From an uncultured bacterium (lineage in GTDB: Bacteria; Cyanobacteriota; Vampirovibrionia; Gastranaerophilales; Gastranaerophilaceae): a DNA stretch of 64,000 nt. Under the pieces are notes generated by a model. It searched no databases. It saw only the letters and a list, made by a program, of their open reading frames with translations, and was not told the DNA's origin. Position numbers and translations under genes: made by a program. Within the stretch, counting starts at the first letter, position 1. Each line of letters opens with the position of its first letter. The DNA lies in assembly GCA_949294395.1 (NCBI GenBank), contig CASFGU010000003.1, positions 1 to 64,000 on the forward strand, in the 5' to 3' direction. Below are positions 7,782-16,730 of the stretch, in pieces.

Positions 7782-8955
7782 TTTTTATTTTCCCGCCTGA
7801 AAATTCAAGTGCCTCTTTGTTGTAGCCGGTAAGCTGATTTAAAAAATATTGCTGCTGAGAAATTTTCGGATTTTTTAGCTTTTTATATTCACGCGCACAC
7901 TCTTTGCGCAGAAGTTCTACACCATTGTTGTAAACTTTTTGCTGTGTGTTAATGATGGACTGCGGCACTCTGCCTTTATACATTTTTGCGGCTGTGGAAA
8001 TATCAAAGAGCCGTCGTTTGCTTAACCCGCTCATCGCATCACCTTTCTGCGTTTTGTTGTTTGTCATAAGATTAATTGCGGCCTCGTATTTGCCGTTTTT
8101 GAGCGTCCACAAAAGTCCTTTTGTATCTTCAATTATTGCGGTGCCCTTGTTGAATGTCATATCAATCAGGGCTTCTTTAATGCTCTGCGGAAGTCTATCA
8201 TAATTTTTCTTGCCCCCGAGGACACTCCAGAGATTTTCTTCCATTTTGAGCATATCGTTTACAAACAGTTCAAGTACTTCTTTGTTGGAAAGTCTTGTTT
8301 TTTCTCCTTTTTTTAATAAGTGACCTATACCAATGGTTCTGTTGCCGGCATCATCTATATAGGGAGTGTTATGAAATTCATTGTCGGCAAAAGGTTTTCC
8401 GTCGGGTTTGTTGCCGTCTTCAATTCTTTTTAACCTTTTTATAAAATCAGCGCTCACCCCCATTGCTTTTGCGGCATCATTAAGATTATTAATGTGTTTT
8501 GCGTGTCTGCTGTCGGGAATTTTTAGAACATCACCGGGCTGTAATCTTGTTGCTGTCTGTTCATTCAGTCCGTTCAGGGAGAGAATGTTTCTTTCTTCAA
8601 CGTCAAATTTTCTTGCGATTGCCGAAGGGTTGTCGCCTTTTTGGATAGTGTAAGGCTGGTGTCTGGTTATTTTTATATATCGGGCTCTTGTGTTGTTCTG
8701 TTCAATTTGGGCATCAGAAATCTCGGGCATCATGGAAATCTCGTTCCGGTCTGTTCTGGTACCGCCTGACGGAATTGTCAAAATTTGACCGATAGAGAGT
8801 GTGTTTCCTTTGAGGTTGTTGGCTCTTTTTAAATCCTCGACGGAAATACCGGCTGTTTTTGCAATAGAATATAAGGTTTCGCCGGCTTTAACTTTATGCC
8901 CTTCTGGTTTTTGCTGCGGTGACTGACTTTTAAAATTAAAATTAATTTCTGTCAT
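7768..8955 (-). CDS. LysM-LysM-GH24 lysozyme-like muramidase
   Basis: Two LysM peptidoglycan-binding domains (about residues 19-62 and 95-146) precede a phage-type glycoside hydrolase 24 domain (about 170-330). The GH24 part shows KRIEDG with the catalytic Glu and TIGIGHLL with the conserved Thr, as in T4 lysozyme. It would cleave the glycan chains of peptidoglycan. I chose the start at 8955 (M-T-E-I-N-F-N-F-K-S) because an AGAGG site precedes it; a longer frame begins inside the upstream gene without support. It lies 13 bp after the LysM amidase gene, so the two wall hydrolases form an operon. There is no signal peptide, so the export route is unclear. Confidence 0.88.
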   Translation of the reverse strand: MTEINFNFKSQSPQQKPEGHKVKAGETLYSIAKTAGISVEDLKRANNLKGNTLSIGQILTIPSGGTRTDRNEISMMPEISDAQIEQNNTRARYIKITRHQPYTIQKGDNPSAIARKFDVEERNILSLNGLNEQTATRLQPGDVLKIPDSRHAKHINNLNDAAKAMGVSADFIKRLKRIEDGNKPDGKPFADNEFHNTPYIDDAGNRTIGIGHLLKKGEKTRLSNKEVLELFVNDMLKMEENLWSVLGGKKNYDRLPQSIKEALIDMTFNKGTAIIEDTKGLLWTLKNGKYEAAINLMTNNKTQKGDAMSGLSKRRLFDISTAAKMYKGRVPQSIINTQQKVYNNGVELLRKECAREYKKLKNPKISQQQYFLNQLTGYNKEALEFSGGKIKTINR

Positions 8956-8968
8956 TCCAAACCTCTTT

Positions 8969-10825
8969 TTACTTAAGCATAGTTTCTTCAATTGCATTAG
9001 CAATACATTCCGCATATTTTTTCTGGTCAAAGGACGAGAGAAGTGAATTTGTAATTTCTTCATTTGCGATGTTGCCTATTTCAATCAGGGAGGAAGGTAT
9101 TCCCTTTGTTGCATTGTTTACATATAAATCATCATGATGAGCTTCAGGCGTTAATACCTTAAAGCCCTGATTTACATGTTTGCTAATATTATCTGCAAGT
9201 TGTTTGTCAATATCTTTTGTATATCTAACAGTACATTTTTTCTCGTCCGGTGTTTCCTTTGCGGATTCCACATGGACGGACAAAAACAGCATATCTGATT
9301 TGTTTGTGGATGATATTAAATCTCTGACGCTGTCGTCACCTTTTTTGCCTGCCAGCATCTTTTGGATATAATTTTGGGCAGACATACCGCCATTTTTTAC
9401 AGCTCCTGAAACTATAACAACATGTGCTCCGCGGTTTCTGAGGTTATCGGAAATTTTTTCAACGTAGCTTTGTGCGACTCGCCATTCTTCAATCGGCATT
9501 TCTTCACCTTCGGCATTCTTAACCGAAAGTACGGTTCCTGCGTCAAAAAAGCCGTTAGATTGCTGGTATCCTCCATGTCCGGAATTAAGGATAACCACTT
9601 TGCCTTTGAGGCTTCCGTTTTTGGAGGTAGGTTCAAGAACTTCTGTTACAGCTTCAATTTTTTTTGTTTCGGTATTGTAGTTTGGCAGAGGTCGCATAAT
9701 AAATGGATCTTTAACATCTTTAAAGCCTTTATCGCGTTTCGCTCCGCTGATTGCCCAGGATTTTAATGTTCCGGCATTTACATAGTGACCTTCGGCGTCT
9801 TTTATTGTTGTCATGGTTGTAGGGGTAATATCTTTACTTTTGCCACCGTTTGTTGAGTAGAAAATTTCATTCGGATAAACTTTCCCGCTAAGATGTGAAG
9901 CCTCACTGCCGGTGTTGGCGGTACGCTGTCTTGATGATGTTTTACCGGAGGTTCCGGATGTTTTATCCGGATTAATCATATTGTTAATGATTTTGTCCAT
10001 TTTTTTTGTAGATACAAACCCCCAGGAATCAAATTCTTCATTAAGTTCATCTATGAAATTTTGTCTTAACACTCTGTCAGATGAATTCCTTGTTTTCTCA
10101 GCTACAAGATCGAAAATTTTTGTCATAGCTTTTTTTCTGACATCTTTATCACTGCTCCACTCATCGGAAATCATGTTTATTAAACTTTTTCCGTATTTGT
10201 CCTCGAAAGCCTTAACAACATCTATAACGTTGTCTTTATTAATTTGTTTAAAAATTCTATCAAATTCTTCTCTGCCCACTGCACCGATGTAATCATCTGC
10301 CGCTTTTTCAAGTTTTTCTGCAATTTCATCTGCGCCTGGTTTTTGAACGGCAGGTTTATTTTCTGTTTTATGATTAACAGCCGGTGCTGTTTTGCGTTGA
10401 TGCGCAGGTACAGATTTTGGGGATTTAGTAGTATTTTTTTTCTGCGGGTACACGTAAAAATATTCACCCTTTTGCGGTTTGTAATTTTCGCTAATGCCGT
10501 TCAGTTCAGTAAATTCTTTAAGTGTCATACCGTTTTTACGGGCAAGTGCGGCAAGTCCCATTCCGCTTTCAATTTTTGCGGTCGGAACATTTTTTATAAC
10601 CTGACCTTTTTGAAGAGTATCTTTTGTAAGTCCTGTCATGTTTTTAAAATCTGTAAGCGACATTTTAAATTTTTTAGCGATTGCAAACAAGCCTTTTTCA
10701 TTGCCGCTAACACTTACAATGTATTCTCCTCTTGCTCTTGCCTCTTTTTTTAAATCTTCGGTATCTGCCGGCTGCGTTTGGGATGTCTTTTTGGCAGATG
10801 CTGTATTTTCGATTTTTAATTCCAT
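8969..10825 (-). CDS. LysM N-acetylmuramoyl-L-alanine amidase (Amidase_3)
   Basis: This enzyme would cut the amide bond between N-acetylmuramic acid and the stem peptide. Two LysM-like repeats occupy about residues 35-125, followed by a long Lys/Ser-rich and helical middle. An Amidase_3 zinc hydrolase domain fills the last 190 residues: LNSGHGG (His ligand), the E of PIEEWRVAQ, SVHVES where SxHxN is usual, and SLIEIGNIAN with the catalytic Glu. The chosen ATG at 10825 has an AGAGG site 8 bp upstream; a GTG 9 bp earlier would abut that site. There is no recognisable signal peptide. At about 618 residues it is larger than most family members because of the central region. It forms an operon with the LysM-GH24 gene. 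Confidence 0.85.
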   Translation of the reverse strand: MELKIENTASAKKTSQTQPADTEDLKKEARARGEYIVSVSGNEKGLFAIAKKFKMSLTDFKNMTGLTKDTLQKGQVIKNVPTAKIESGMGLAALARKNGMTLKEFTELNGISENYKPQKGEYFYVYPQKKNTTKSPKSVPAHQRKTAPAVNHKTENKPAVQKPGADEIAEKLEKAADDYIGAVGREEFDRIFKQINKDNVIDVVKAFEDKYGKSLINMISDEWSSDKDVRKKAMTKIFDLVAEKTRNSSDRVLRQNFIDELNEEFDSWGFVSTKKMDKIINNMINPDKTSGTSGKTSSRQRTANTGSEASHLSGKVYPNEIFYSTNGGKSKDITPTTMTTIKDAEGHYVNAGTLKSWAISGAKRDKGFKDVKDPFIMRPLPNYNTETKKIEAVTEVLEPTSKNGSLKGKVVILNSGHGGYQQSNGFFDAGTVLSVKNAEGEEMPIEEWRVAQSYVEKISDNLRNRGAHVVIVSGAVKNGGMSAQNYIQKMLAGKKGDDSVRDLISSTNKSDMLFLSVHVESAKETPDEKKCTVRYTKDIDKQLADNISKHVNQGFKVLTPEAHHDDLYVNNATKGIPSSLIEIGNIANEEITNSLLSSFDQKKYAECIANAIEETMLK

Positions 10826-10959
10826 TACATACACCTCTATTAACTTCTACACAGAAAAAATAACGGCACATTTAAAATAAAATTTAAAAAATACCGTTAT
10901 TTTTTTACATAATTTTACAATATAAAAATTAAAAGACATTAGTATTAGTACGCTAGGAG

Positions 10960-11100
10960 CGACAGAAAAGTGAAGCGTGAATTGTGAGGAGTGAAGGGTA
11001 CGACAAAGTTGAAATGTTGAAATGTTGAAGGGATGAACGGTTTAATATTAGTAATGTAGGTTGGATTAGTAAATCCGACCTGCGACTGAACGCCCTGTCG
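10960..11100. repeat. Composite repeat cluster (locus B)
   Basis: From 10970 to 11040 the sequence reads GTGAAGCGTGAATTGTGAGG, then AAGTTGAAATGTTGAAATG and GGGATGAACGGTTT. At 11058-11081 is the palindrome GGATTAGTAAATCC with AGGT/ACCT ends. The same order of units is found at 56335-56420. It separates upp from the amidase gene; nothing else is visible in this 285-bp gap. Confidence 0.8.
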
Positions 11101-11110
11101 TCATTCAACA

Positions 11111-11761
11111 CTAAGTATTAAAAATTCTATCGCCTGCATCGCCCATTCCCGGAACAATATAGCCTTTGTCATTCAGGTGATCGTCAACCGCCGCTGTGAT
11201 AATTTCAATATCCGGATAAAGTTTGTGGATATTTTCAAGTCCTTCAGGCGCCGCGATTATGCAGATTATTTTAATATTATCTATAGGAATACCTTTGTCA
11301 GCATAGAGTTTTATTGCTTCGATGAGCGTGTTGCCTGTCGCAAGCATAGGATCGGTAAGGTAAATATAAAATTTTTCAGGCTCAGGAGCTTCCATTGGAA
11401 CCTTATTATAATACCAGACAGGCTTAAGGTTTTTTTCATCCCTGTACATCCCTATATGACGGATACAGGCCTGCGGAAGTATATCGATTGCCTCATCAGT
11501 AAAAATTAGACCGGCTCTTAAAATTGGCGATATAATAAGGTTTATGTCAGGGTCAATTGTTTTTGTAGTAAATTCCATTAAAGGGGTTGTTATTTTTGTA
11601 TCAACGAGCGGAAGATTTTTGGCAGCTTCATACAGAAGGCAGCGTGTAATCTTCCTTGTGGCAATCCTAACTCCCTGCGAATCTGTATTTTTGTCGCGCA
11701 TTGTACAGAGATTCTGTAGAATTACCGGATTATCAATTATTCTTACCTTCGCTTTGTTCAT
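11111..11761 (-). CDS. upp: Uracil phosphoribosyltransferase
   Basis: Upp salvages uracil to UMP using PRPP in the cytoplasm. The PRPP-binding loop DPMLATGNTLIEAI is present near residue 138, together with SPILRAGLIF and the C-terminal VPGMGDAGDRIFNT that closes the uracil pocket. At 216 residues it is normal length. The start overlaps the MCE gene by 29 bp and uses an AAGGAG site within it, so the two are cotranscribed even though their functions are unrelated. Confidence 0.96.
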   Translation of the reverse strand: MNKAKVRIIDNPVILQNLCTMRDKNTDSQGVRIATRKITRCLLYEAAKNLPLVDTKITTPLMEFTTKTIDPDINLIISPILRAGLIFTDEAIDILPQACIRHIGMYRDEKNLKPVWYYNKVPMEAPEPEKFYIYLTDPMLATGNTLIEAIKLYADKGIPIDNIKIICIIAAPEGLENIHKLYPDIEIITAAVDDHLNDKGYIVPGMGDAGDRIFNT

Positions 11762-12386
11762 CTTTTTTTAACTCCTTTATTAGATTTTTAAATTTCAGGC
11801 GGTTTTGTCTGACAAGTTCAATCTTTTCATCAAGATTGTCAAGGTTTTGCTGCTCATCCTCGATTGATACAGGTTCTTTAACAGGTGCAAATGCAGAAAC
11901 CTCACCCATAAAATGTGAACATCTTACAATTATTGAGCCTAGTTTATTAAACATGTCATCAAGGAGACTGAGTGCTTCGTTGAGGCGCATAGGCTTATTG
12001 ACTGCAATAAGTTTGTTGGAAGCAAGACTTTCTTTTGTCGGCTCGTAAAGTTCAAGTGATTTTGACCCGCCGAGTCCGTTAAATTCTACGGTTGCAATAA
12101 CACCTTTCGGCAGGGTAAGATTTTTATCCTCAAGTACAAATTTTACGTAAACGTGGTCTGCAACAATCTTAACTTTTTCAACATGCCCTATTTGCAGCCC
12201 CATCATTCTTACCGGCGAGCCTACAATAAGCCCGTCAACGTCCTGCAGAAATATCTGGTAAGTCTTAAGCTCTGCCTTCTTTTTGTAATTGTGATACCGG
12301 ATGCCTCCTATAACAAGCGTCAGTATCAGCATCCATACAATTGCCTCAAGCCATAAAAATAATTGAAGCTTTGCTTTTTTATCCAT
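11733..12386 (-). CDS. mlaD: MCE/MlaD-family lipid transport protein
   Basis: MlaD-type proteins are anchored in the inner membrane and carry phospholipids across the periplasm as hexameric MCE rings, working with MlaE and MlaF (not in the window) and, at the outer membrane, MlaA. The sequence has an N-terminal transmembrane helix (about residues 8-28) and one MCE domain (about 38-115) with the signature GLIVGSPVRMMGLQIGHVEKV. A helical tail with a C-terminal coiled coil follows. No ribosome site precedes the ATG; instead a TATAAT lies exactly 6 nt upstream, suggesting a leaderless transcript. The MlaA-like fusion at 26811 may be its partner, which is inference. Confidence 0.85.
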   Translation of the reverse strand: MDKKAKLQLFLWLEAIVWMLILTLVIGGIRYHNYKKKAELKTYQIFLQDVDGLIVGSPVRMMGLQIGHVEKVKIVADHVYVKFVLEDKNLTLPKGVIATVEFNGLGGSKSLELYEPTKESLASNKLIAVNKPMRLNEALSLLDDMFNKLGSIIVRCSHFMGEVSAFAPVKEPVSIEDEQQNLDNLDEKIELVRQNRLKFKNLIKELKKDEQSEGKNN

Positions 12387-12392
12387 GCCATA

Positions 12393-12398
12393 ATTATA
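12393..12398 (-). promoter_or_regulatory. -10 element for a leaderless mlaD transcript
   Basis: TATAAT followed by six bases (TATGGC) and then the ATG on the minus strand. The first transcribed base would fall at or next to the A of ATG. No good -35 is seen. Confidence 0.5.
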
Positions 12399-12526
12399 CC
12401 TTAAGACATGTTTTTTTACTACTTGCGAAAAAATTTTTATATTATATTATAAGAATATCAAAGGTAAAATGTACGCGGTTTGTATGAGTGCAACCGGCAG
12501 CACCGGTCAGAAATGTGAGGTTTAGA

Positions 12527-12766
12527 ATGGAACAGATTATAAAAGTAGCCTGGGATTTGAATGAAAATACAGATAACAGATACCAGCTTGTTTATGAAAT
12601 TGCGGAACTTGCCAAAAAATTAGTTGACGAAAATCAGGCAAAAAAAGCTCATGATGATTTTGCTTTTGAAGAAAATTACGATACAGGTTACACAAGAGAA
12701 AATCCTGTAGAGCATGCTATAATGGTTAAAGCATCGGAAGCCGATGATAATCGTCTGGTAGGCTAA
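12527..12766 (+). CDS. rpoZ: Probable RNA polymerase omega subunit
   Basis: This 79-residue protein begins M-E-Q-I-I-K and contains NRYQLVYEIAELAKKLVD, the conserved core of omega, which helps fold and assemble the beta-prime subunit. A short acidic linker and P-V-E-H-A-I-M-V-K follow, where omega has its second conserved helix. I chose the ATG at 12527 because a GAGG site lies 8 bp before it; an upstream in-frame ATG at 12488 lacks one. It is compact and ends at a terminator. The identification rests on a short motif, so it is probable rather than certain. Confidence 0.65.
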   Translation: MEQIIKVAWDLNENTDNRYQLVYEIAELAKKLVDENQAKKAHDDFAFEENYDTGYTRENPVEHAIMVKASEADDNRLVG

Positions 12767-12789
12767 GTTTTTTAATGTTTAGAATGCAG

Positions 12790-12830
12790 AAAGCGGAATA
12801 TTCAGCCAAAAGTTGTTGTTCCGCTTTTTT
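12790..12830 (+). terminator. Rho-independent terminator after rpoZ
   Basis: A 9-bp stem, AAAGCGGAA with TTCCGCTTT, is followed by a T run. Confidence 0.8.
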
Positions 12831-12850
12831 AATGATTAGGAGTTGTTTAT

Positions 12851-13651
12851 ATGGAAGATACTGTTAATTTTATTAACGAACGTACGGAATGTTTTAAGCC
12901 GCAGGTCGGAATTATTCTGGGCTCGGGACTCGGAGAACTTGCTGATGAATACTGTAAATTTGCTATTCCCTACGGCGAAATTCCTAATTTTATAAAATCA
13001 ACCGTTCAGGGGCATAAAGGAAGGCTCGTGTTTGCGGAAATTTCCGGCAAAAATGTTGTGATGATGCAGGGAAGAAACCACTTCTATGAAGGGCATTCAA
13101 TGCAGGAGATTACTTATCCCGTAAAAGTTATGAAGAAGCTCGGTGTGGAAACGCTTATCCTCACAAATGCAGCCGGGGCTGTTAATGAAAGTTTTACTCC
13201 ATCTGATTTGATGATTATTAAAGACCATATTAATTTTATGGGCTCAAATCCTCTTATAGGCCCGAATAATCCGGACTTAGGCGAAAGATTTCCCGATATG
13301 ACAGAAGTTTACAGAAAAGATTTGAGAAATGTAGCAAAAAAATGCGCGTCAGAACTTGGAATTGATATAAAAGAGGGGGTTTATCTTGCAAACTCAGGCC
13401 CGTCTTATGAAACACCGGCCGAAATCAGGATGGCAAGGCTTCTCGGGGCAGATGCCGTCGGGATGTCAACCGTTCCGGAGGCAATTGTTGCAAACTATTG
13501 CGGCATGCTGGTTCTCGGTATAAGCTGTATTTCAAATACAGCAAGCGCACATGACGGCGAAAAACTTTCGCACGCAGAAGTTATTGATACAACAAATAAA
13601 ACAAAAGAAAAGTTTAAAGCCTTAATAGTAAAAATTCTTGCAAATCTATAA
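12851..13651 (+). CDS. punA: Purine nucleoside phosphorylase (PNP-I, trimeric type)
   Basis: It cleaves inosine and guanosine with phosphate to the free base plus ribose 1-phosphate for purine salvage. Motifs in order are ILGSGLGEL near residue 23, TVQGHKGRLV, MQGRNHFYEGH, ILTNAAGAVN, the guanosine-pocket segment SGPSYETPAE, MSTVPEAIVA and the base-binding ISCISNTASA. At 266 residues it is a standard length. A TAGGAG-type site precedes the ATG. It stands alone between rpoZ and the EF-hand gene. With upp it supports a salvage lifestyle. Confidence 0.96.
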   Translation: MEDTVNFINERTECFKPQVGIILGSGLGELADEYCKFAIPYGEIPNFIKSTVQGHKGRLVFAEISGKNVVMMQGRNHFYEGHSMQEITYPVKVMKKLGVETLILTNAAGAVNESFTPSDLMIIKDHINFMGSNPLIGPNNPDLGERFPDMTEVYRKDLRNVAKKCASELGIDIKEGVYLANSGPSYETPAEIRMARLLGADAVGMSTVPEAIVANYCGMLVLGISCISNTASAHDGEKLSHAEVIDTTNKTKEKFKALIVKILANL

Positions 13652-13786
13652 ATATTAAGTTTTGTAAATTGGTCTGAAACCCTGTTAAATAAGCCATTAA
13701 AACGGGCATAATACATGTATGCAGGCAATTTTATATACTAAATAGTTTTTATATATATATAAAGTATATAAAAGGAAAAAGGATAT

Positions 13787-14323
13787 ATGACACCAGGCGT
13801 AAACGGATTCAGTTATATGCGTCCCGCCGGCTCGATGGCTTCTAAAGGCATGCAATACGGCGGTGCTGCAGGAAATATTGCGAATAAATACAGTACAGTC
13901 GGAAATACAGGCATGAGCAAGGCCGAATTACAAAATTCCGGCAGGGCTGCTTCTGCACAATATCAGTATGAATCCGGTATGCAGAAAACTGCCGAGTACG
14001 CACAGCAATTAAACCAGACCGCACAGATGTGGGGAATAAATAACTTTAATGCTATGATGGCCGATACTGACGGTAACGGCATGATTAGCAAAAAAGAATA
14101 TAATAATATGGAAAAACAGCTGCAAATGTATGCCATGCAGAATATGCGCACAGGCGGAGGCGGAGAAACCTCCTCTACAGGGAATGTGTTTGGAATGTTA
14201 AACAGCATAACAGATACTGCCGGAAATATTATGGGCGCAATCGGAGGCGGAAGCGACGGAGGCTCCGGCGGCGGTGGTTTTCTTGAAAAAGCCGGTAATT
14301 TCCTCGGCGGACTATTCGGTTAA
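13787..14323 (+). CDS. Glycine-rich protein with one EF-hand loop
   Basis: No known family is recognised. The 178-residue protein is Gly/Met/Ala rich and has one canonical 12-residue EF-hand calcium loop, D-T-D-G-N-G-M-I-S-K-K-E, near residue 92. A polyglycine-serine stretch at about 155-162 is followed by an amphipathic C-terminus ending G-G-L-F-G. There is no signal peptide. An AAAGG site precedes the ATG. Calcium binding is likely from the loop alone; the cellular role is unknown. The neighbouring large protein may be functionally related, but the 144-bp gap leaves that open. Confidence 0.6.
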   Translation: MTPGVNGFSYMRPAGSMASKGMQYGGAAGNIANKYSTVGNTGMSKAELQNSGRAASAQYQYESGMQKTAEYAQQLNQTAQMWGINNFNAMMADTDGNGMISKKEYNNMEKQLQMYAMQNMRTGGGGETSSTGNVFGMLNSITDTAGNIMGAIGGGSDGGSGGGGFLEKAGNFLGGLFG

Positions 14324-14467
14324 GATAGAGTTTTTTGATATAAATATGCCGAAATAAAAGCGGGATACTATTTTTAGCTTATTGTTAAATAACGTAAATT
14401 TTTTGCCTTCATGGACTTGTCAAAATTTTCTTTTCGATTAAGAATAGCAAAAGGGAAGGACAAGAAT

Positions 14468-16675
14468 ATGCTAGTAGGAAAAACGCAGTACATAATACGG
14501 CCAAAGCAAAAGGATTACGGGATGCTATCCCAAAATCAGGTTCCTGTTCCTTCCATTCAACAATTTAATAGAGATATTAAGAGACCTTTAAATAATAATT
14601 CAGTCGATTTATCATTTAAAGGTCTTTCTATATCTAAAGCTGTTAACAAACTTATGTTTGCCGAAGGGAAAGAGGTTACCTACAGCGCAAGTGTTCTTTT
14701 TGAAAAAACAAAAGGACACCTTGGCGACATGGTAAAGAATCATTACGAGCACATAAAATCTTCAAAACTTGCTCAGAAACTTGTTAAAATAGAAGGTGAT
14801 AAAATTACTTTCCGTAAAAAGACCATCCCTCATCTTATATGGGATGGTTTAATTTATCCGTTTAAAATTCTTCCTTTTGATATTTTGAACGGAGTGGTGG
14901 AACTTCTCGGCAAAATTAAACCGTTCAAAAAATGGGCGCAGAAAGTTCTTGAAAAACCGTTTTTCAAAAATATCAGACAGCGTTCAAAAATAGAATCGGA
15001 AGTAAGTTCATTAAGAGGGCTTTGCGAAACCGCTGAAAAATTAAAAGATAAACCGGATGCTGAAATTTCTTCAAAACTTTTCCAGCAGTCTGTAAAAATG
15101 TTTGATCCGCGTACAGGCAACTATGATACAAAACATGAACGCGCTTTATGTCGTATGGTGTCGGGGCTTCCGCCGGCAATCCTGCTTGCCACAGACGCTT
15201 ACAATCTTTCGCGTATGATGGACGACGATCCGGCCGCTGCTAAGAAAGAAAAGAAAGCACGATTTCGTCAGGAAATGAGCCGTCTTGTAATGAATGCTTA
15301 TCTGATGCTCGTAACTTTCGGTGCGTTGAACAAATTTATTAACCAGTCTGCTGCAGGCAGTATGCTTATGACCGGCGCAACAACCCTTTTGACTGAAACG
15401 TATTCCCGTCTCAGAAACGGAAAACATATTACACGCCTCACTCCGGAAGAAGCCCGTGCTGAAAATGAAAAGAACAATGCTCCGGAAAAAGATATTAAGC
15501 CGGTATCTTTCCAGTCTGATATGAAGCCTGTGAAAACTAAAGAACAGCAAAAACCGCTCCTTTCATTTAATACCGTGATGAAAGCCTCAGCAGGCGTTAT
15601 TGCAGCAGGATTTGCAGTTAAGGGAGCAAAGAAATACATTCCGGGTGTTGAAGATACTATAAAAATTATCACTGAACCATTTAAGAAAAAATACAAATCA
15701 CTTACACAGATTCAGGATTTCAGAATTTCGGGCGAGAAGTTTGACGAAATTGTGAAAGTATTAAGAGAAAATAATTTTACCGAACTTGCAGATAAGTATG
15801 AACAGGTTGCCGCAACCGCAAGAAACGCTGACGGCTCAATCAGCCTCGGCGTTAAAGATAAAAAGACAAAACCGCTTGTTGATTTTGTGATTGCTCCGTT
15901 CAAGTTTGTCTGGAATACGGTAACACTTCCGTACAAGCTTGTTGACAAGGGTATTCGTGCCATTACAAACAAGAAAACCCCGAAACCTCCGGTTAGAGAC
16001 ATTGAATCCCTTGCAAAAAGTATTGAAAAAATAGGCGCGGAAGCCACTAAAAAAGGCTACAGCAAAGAGAAATTCCAGGCATTTGTAAAAGATAATATTA
16101 TGAAAGCCTTCAATACGGATACAATGTCATCGGTTCCGAACCATGAACTTGCAAACCTTGCGAAAACTGCCGCAACAGCTGCTACTATGTGGTTCCTGAT
16201 GACAGACAACTACAATATGGTTATGCTAAAATCCAACGGAAATGACAAAGAAGGTGCTGAAACAAAAGCTAAAGAAAGATTTGTTCAGGAATGTTCAAGA
16301 TTGTTCTATTCAACATTGTTGATTGACCTGTTTAATAATACATTCCAGAAACAATATAACGCATCACTTCTCGGTATGAGCTGGATTACCCTCACTGATA
16401 CAACAATAAGCGAAATCCTGACAAGAAAATCTGTTGGTATGACAATTAAACCGCACACAAGGGATGAACTTCTTGCGATTGAAGAAAAACAAAATAATGC
16501 AACCGGGGCGCTGAAAGGATATTACAACTTTATGCAGAGATTAACCGGCAAGCGTTCTATAAAATCTTATGAAGTTAAACCTAAAAATCAGACACCTGAA
16601 CCGCAGGCTGCTGAAAAATCCACAGATCCTTCTATGCTCGGCAACAGCATTCTGAATAAAATGATTAAGGGTTAG
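14468..16675 (+). CDS. Large orphan protein with tandem duplicated halves and N-terminal SFKG motif
   Basis: No described family is recognised. I chose the ATG at 14468 because GGAAGGA lies just upstream; the ATG at 14411 has no site. The 735-residue protein carries the short motif L-S-F-K-G at residues 48-52. Two related halves follow, about 110-326 and 455-665. Each has a Pro-Phe-Lys helix region (YPFKILPF versus APFKFVWNTV) and then the pair TDAYNLSRMM..RFRQEMSRL and TDNYNMVML..RFVQECSRL. Each half ends in amphipathic helices and a T-P-E-E-A-R or T-R-D-E-L segment. Some helices are hydrophobic enough to contact membranes. There is no signal peptide. The role is unknown. Confidence 0.6.
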   Translation: MLVGKTQYIIRPKQKDYGMLSQNQVPVPSIQQFNRDIKRPLNNNSVDLSFKGLSISKAVNKLMFAEGKEVTYSASVLFEKTKGHLGDMVKNHYEHIKSSKLAQKLVKIEGDKITFRKKTIPHLIWDGLIYPFKILPFDILNGVVELLGKIKPFKKWAQKVLEKPFFKNIRQRSKIESEVSSLRGLCETAEKLKDKPDAEISSKLFQQSVKMFDPRTGNYDTKHERALCRMVSGLPPAILLATDAYNLSRMMDDDPAAAKKEKKARFRQEMSRLVMNAYLMLVTFGALNKFINQSAAGSMLMTGATTLLTETYSRLRNGKHITRLTPEEARAENEKNNAPEKDIKPVSFQSDMKPVKTKEQQKPLLSFNTVMKASAGVIAAGFAVKGAKKYIPGVEDTIKIITEPFKKKYKSLTQIQDFRISGEKFDEIVKVLRENNFTELADKYEQVAATARNADGSISLGVKDKKTKPLVDFVIAPFKFVWNTVTLPYKLVDKGIRAITNKKTPKPPVRDIESLAKSIEKIGAEATKKGYSKEKFQAFVKDNIMKAFNTDTMSSVPNHELANLAKTAATAATMWFLMTDNYNMVMLKSNGNDKEGAETKAKERFVQECSRLFYSTLLIDLFNNTFQKQYNASLLGMSWITLTDTTISEILTRKSVGMTIKPHTRDELLAIEEKQNNATGALKGYYNFMQRLTGKRSIKSYEVKPKNQTPEPQAAEKSTDPSMLGNSILNKMIKG

Positions 16676-16730
16676 TTCTGTGTGTCCTCTTAAATTAATT
16701 TTGCCGGTCTTTTCGCAGGAGTTTAAATTC

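Noticed and set aside
9422-9766. 114-residue plus-strand ORF within the amidase gene
   Set aside because: It is antisense to a well-supported CDS and has low-complexity Phe/Ser-rich translation typical of a shadow frame.
15146-15550. Minus-strand ORFs within the 735-residue gene
   Set aside because: No ribosome sites and typical antisense composition; they overlap a clear CDS.
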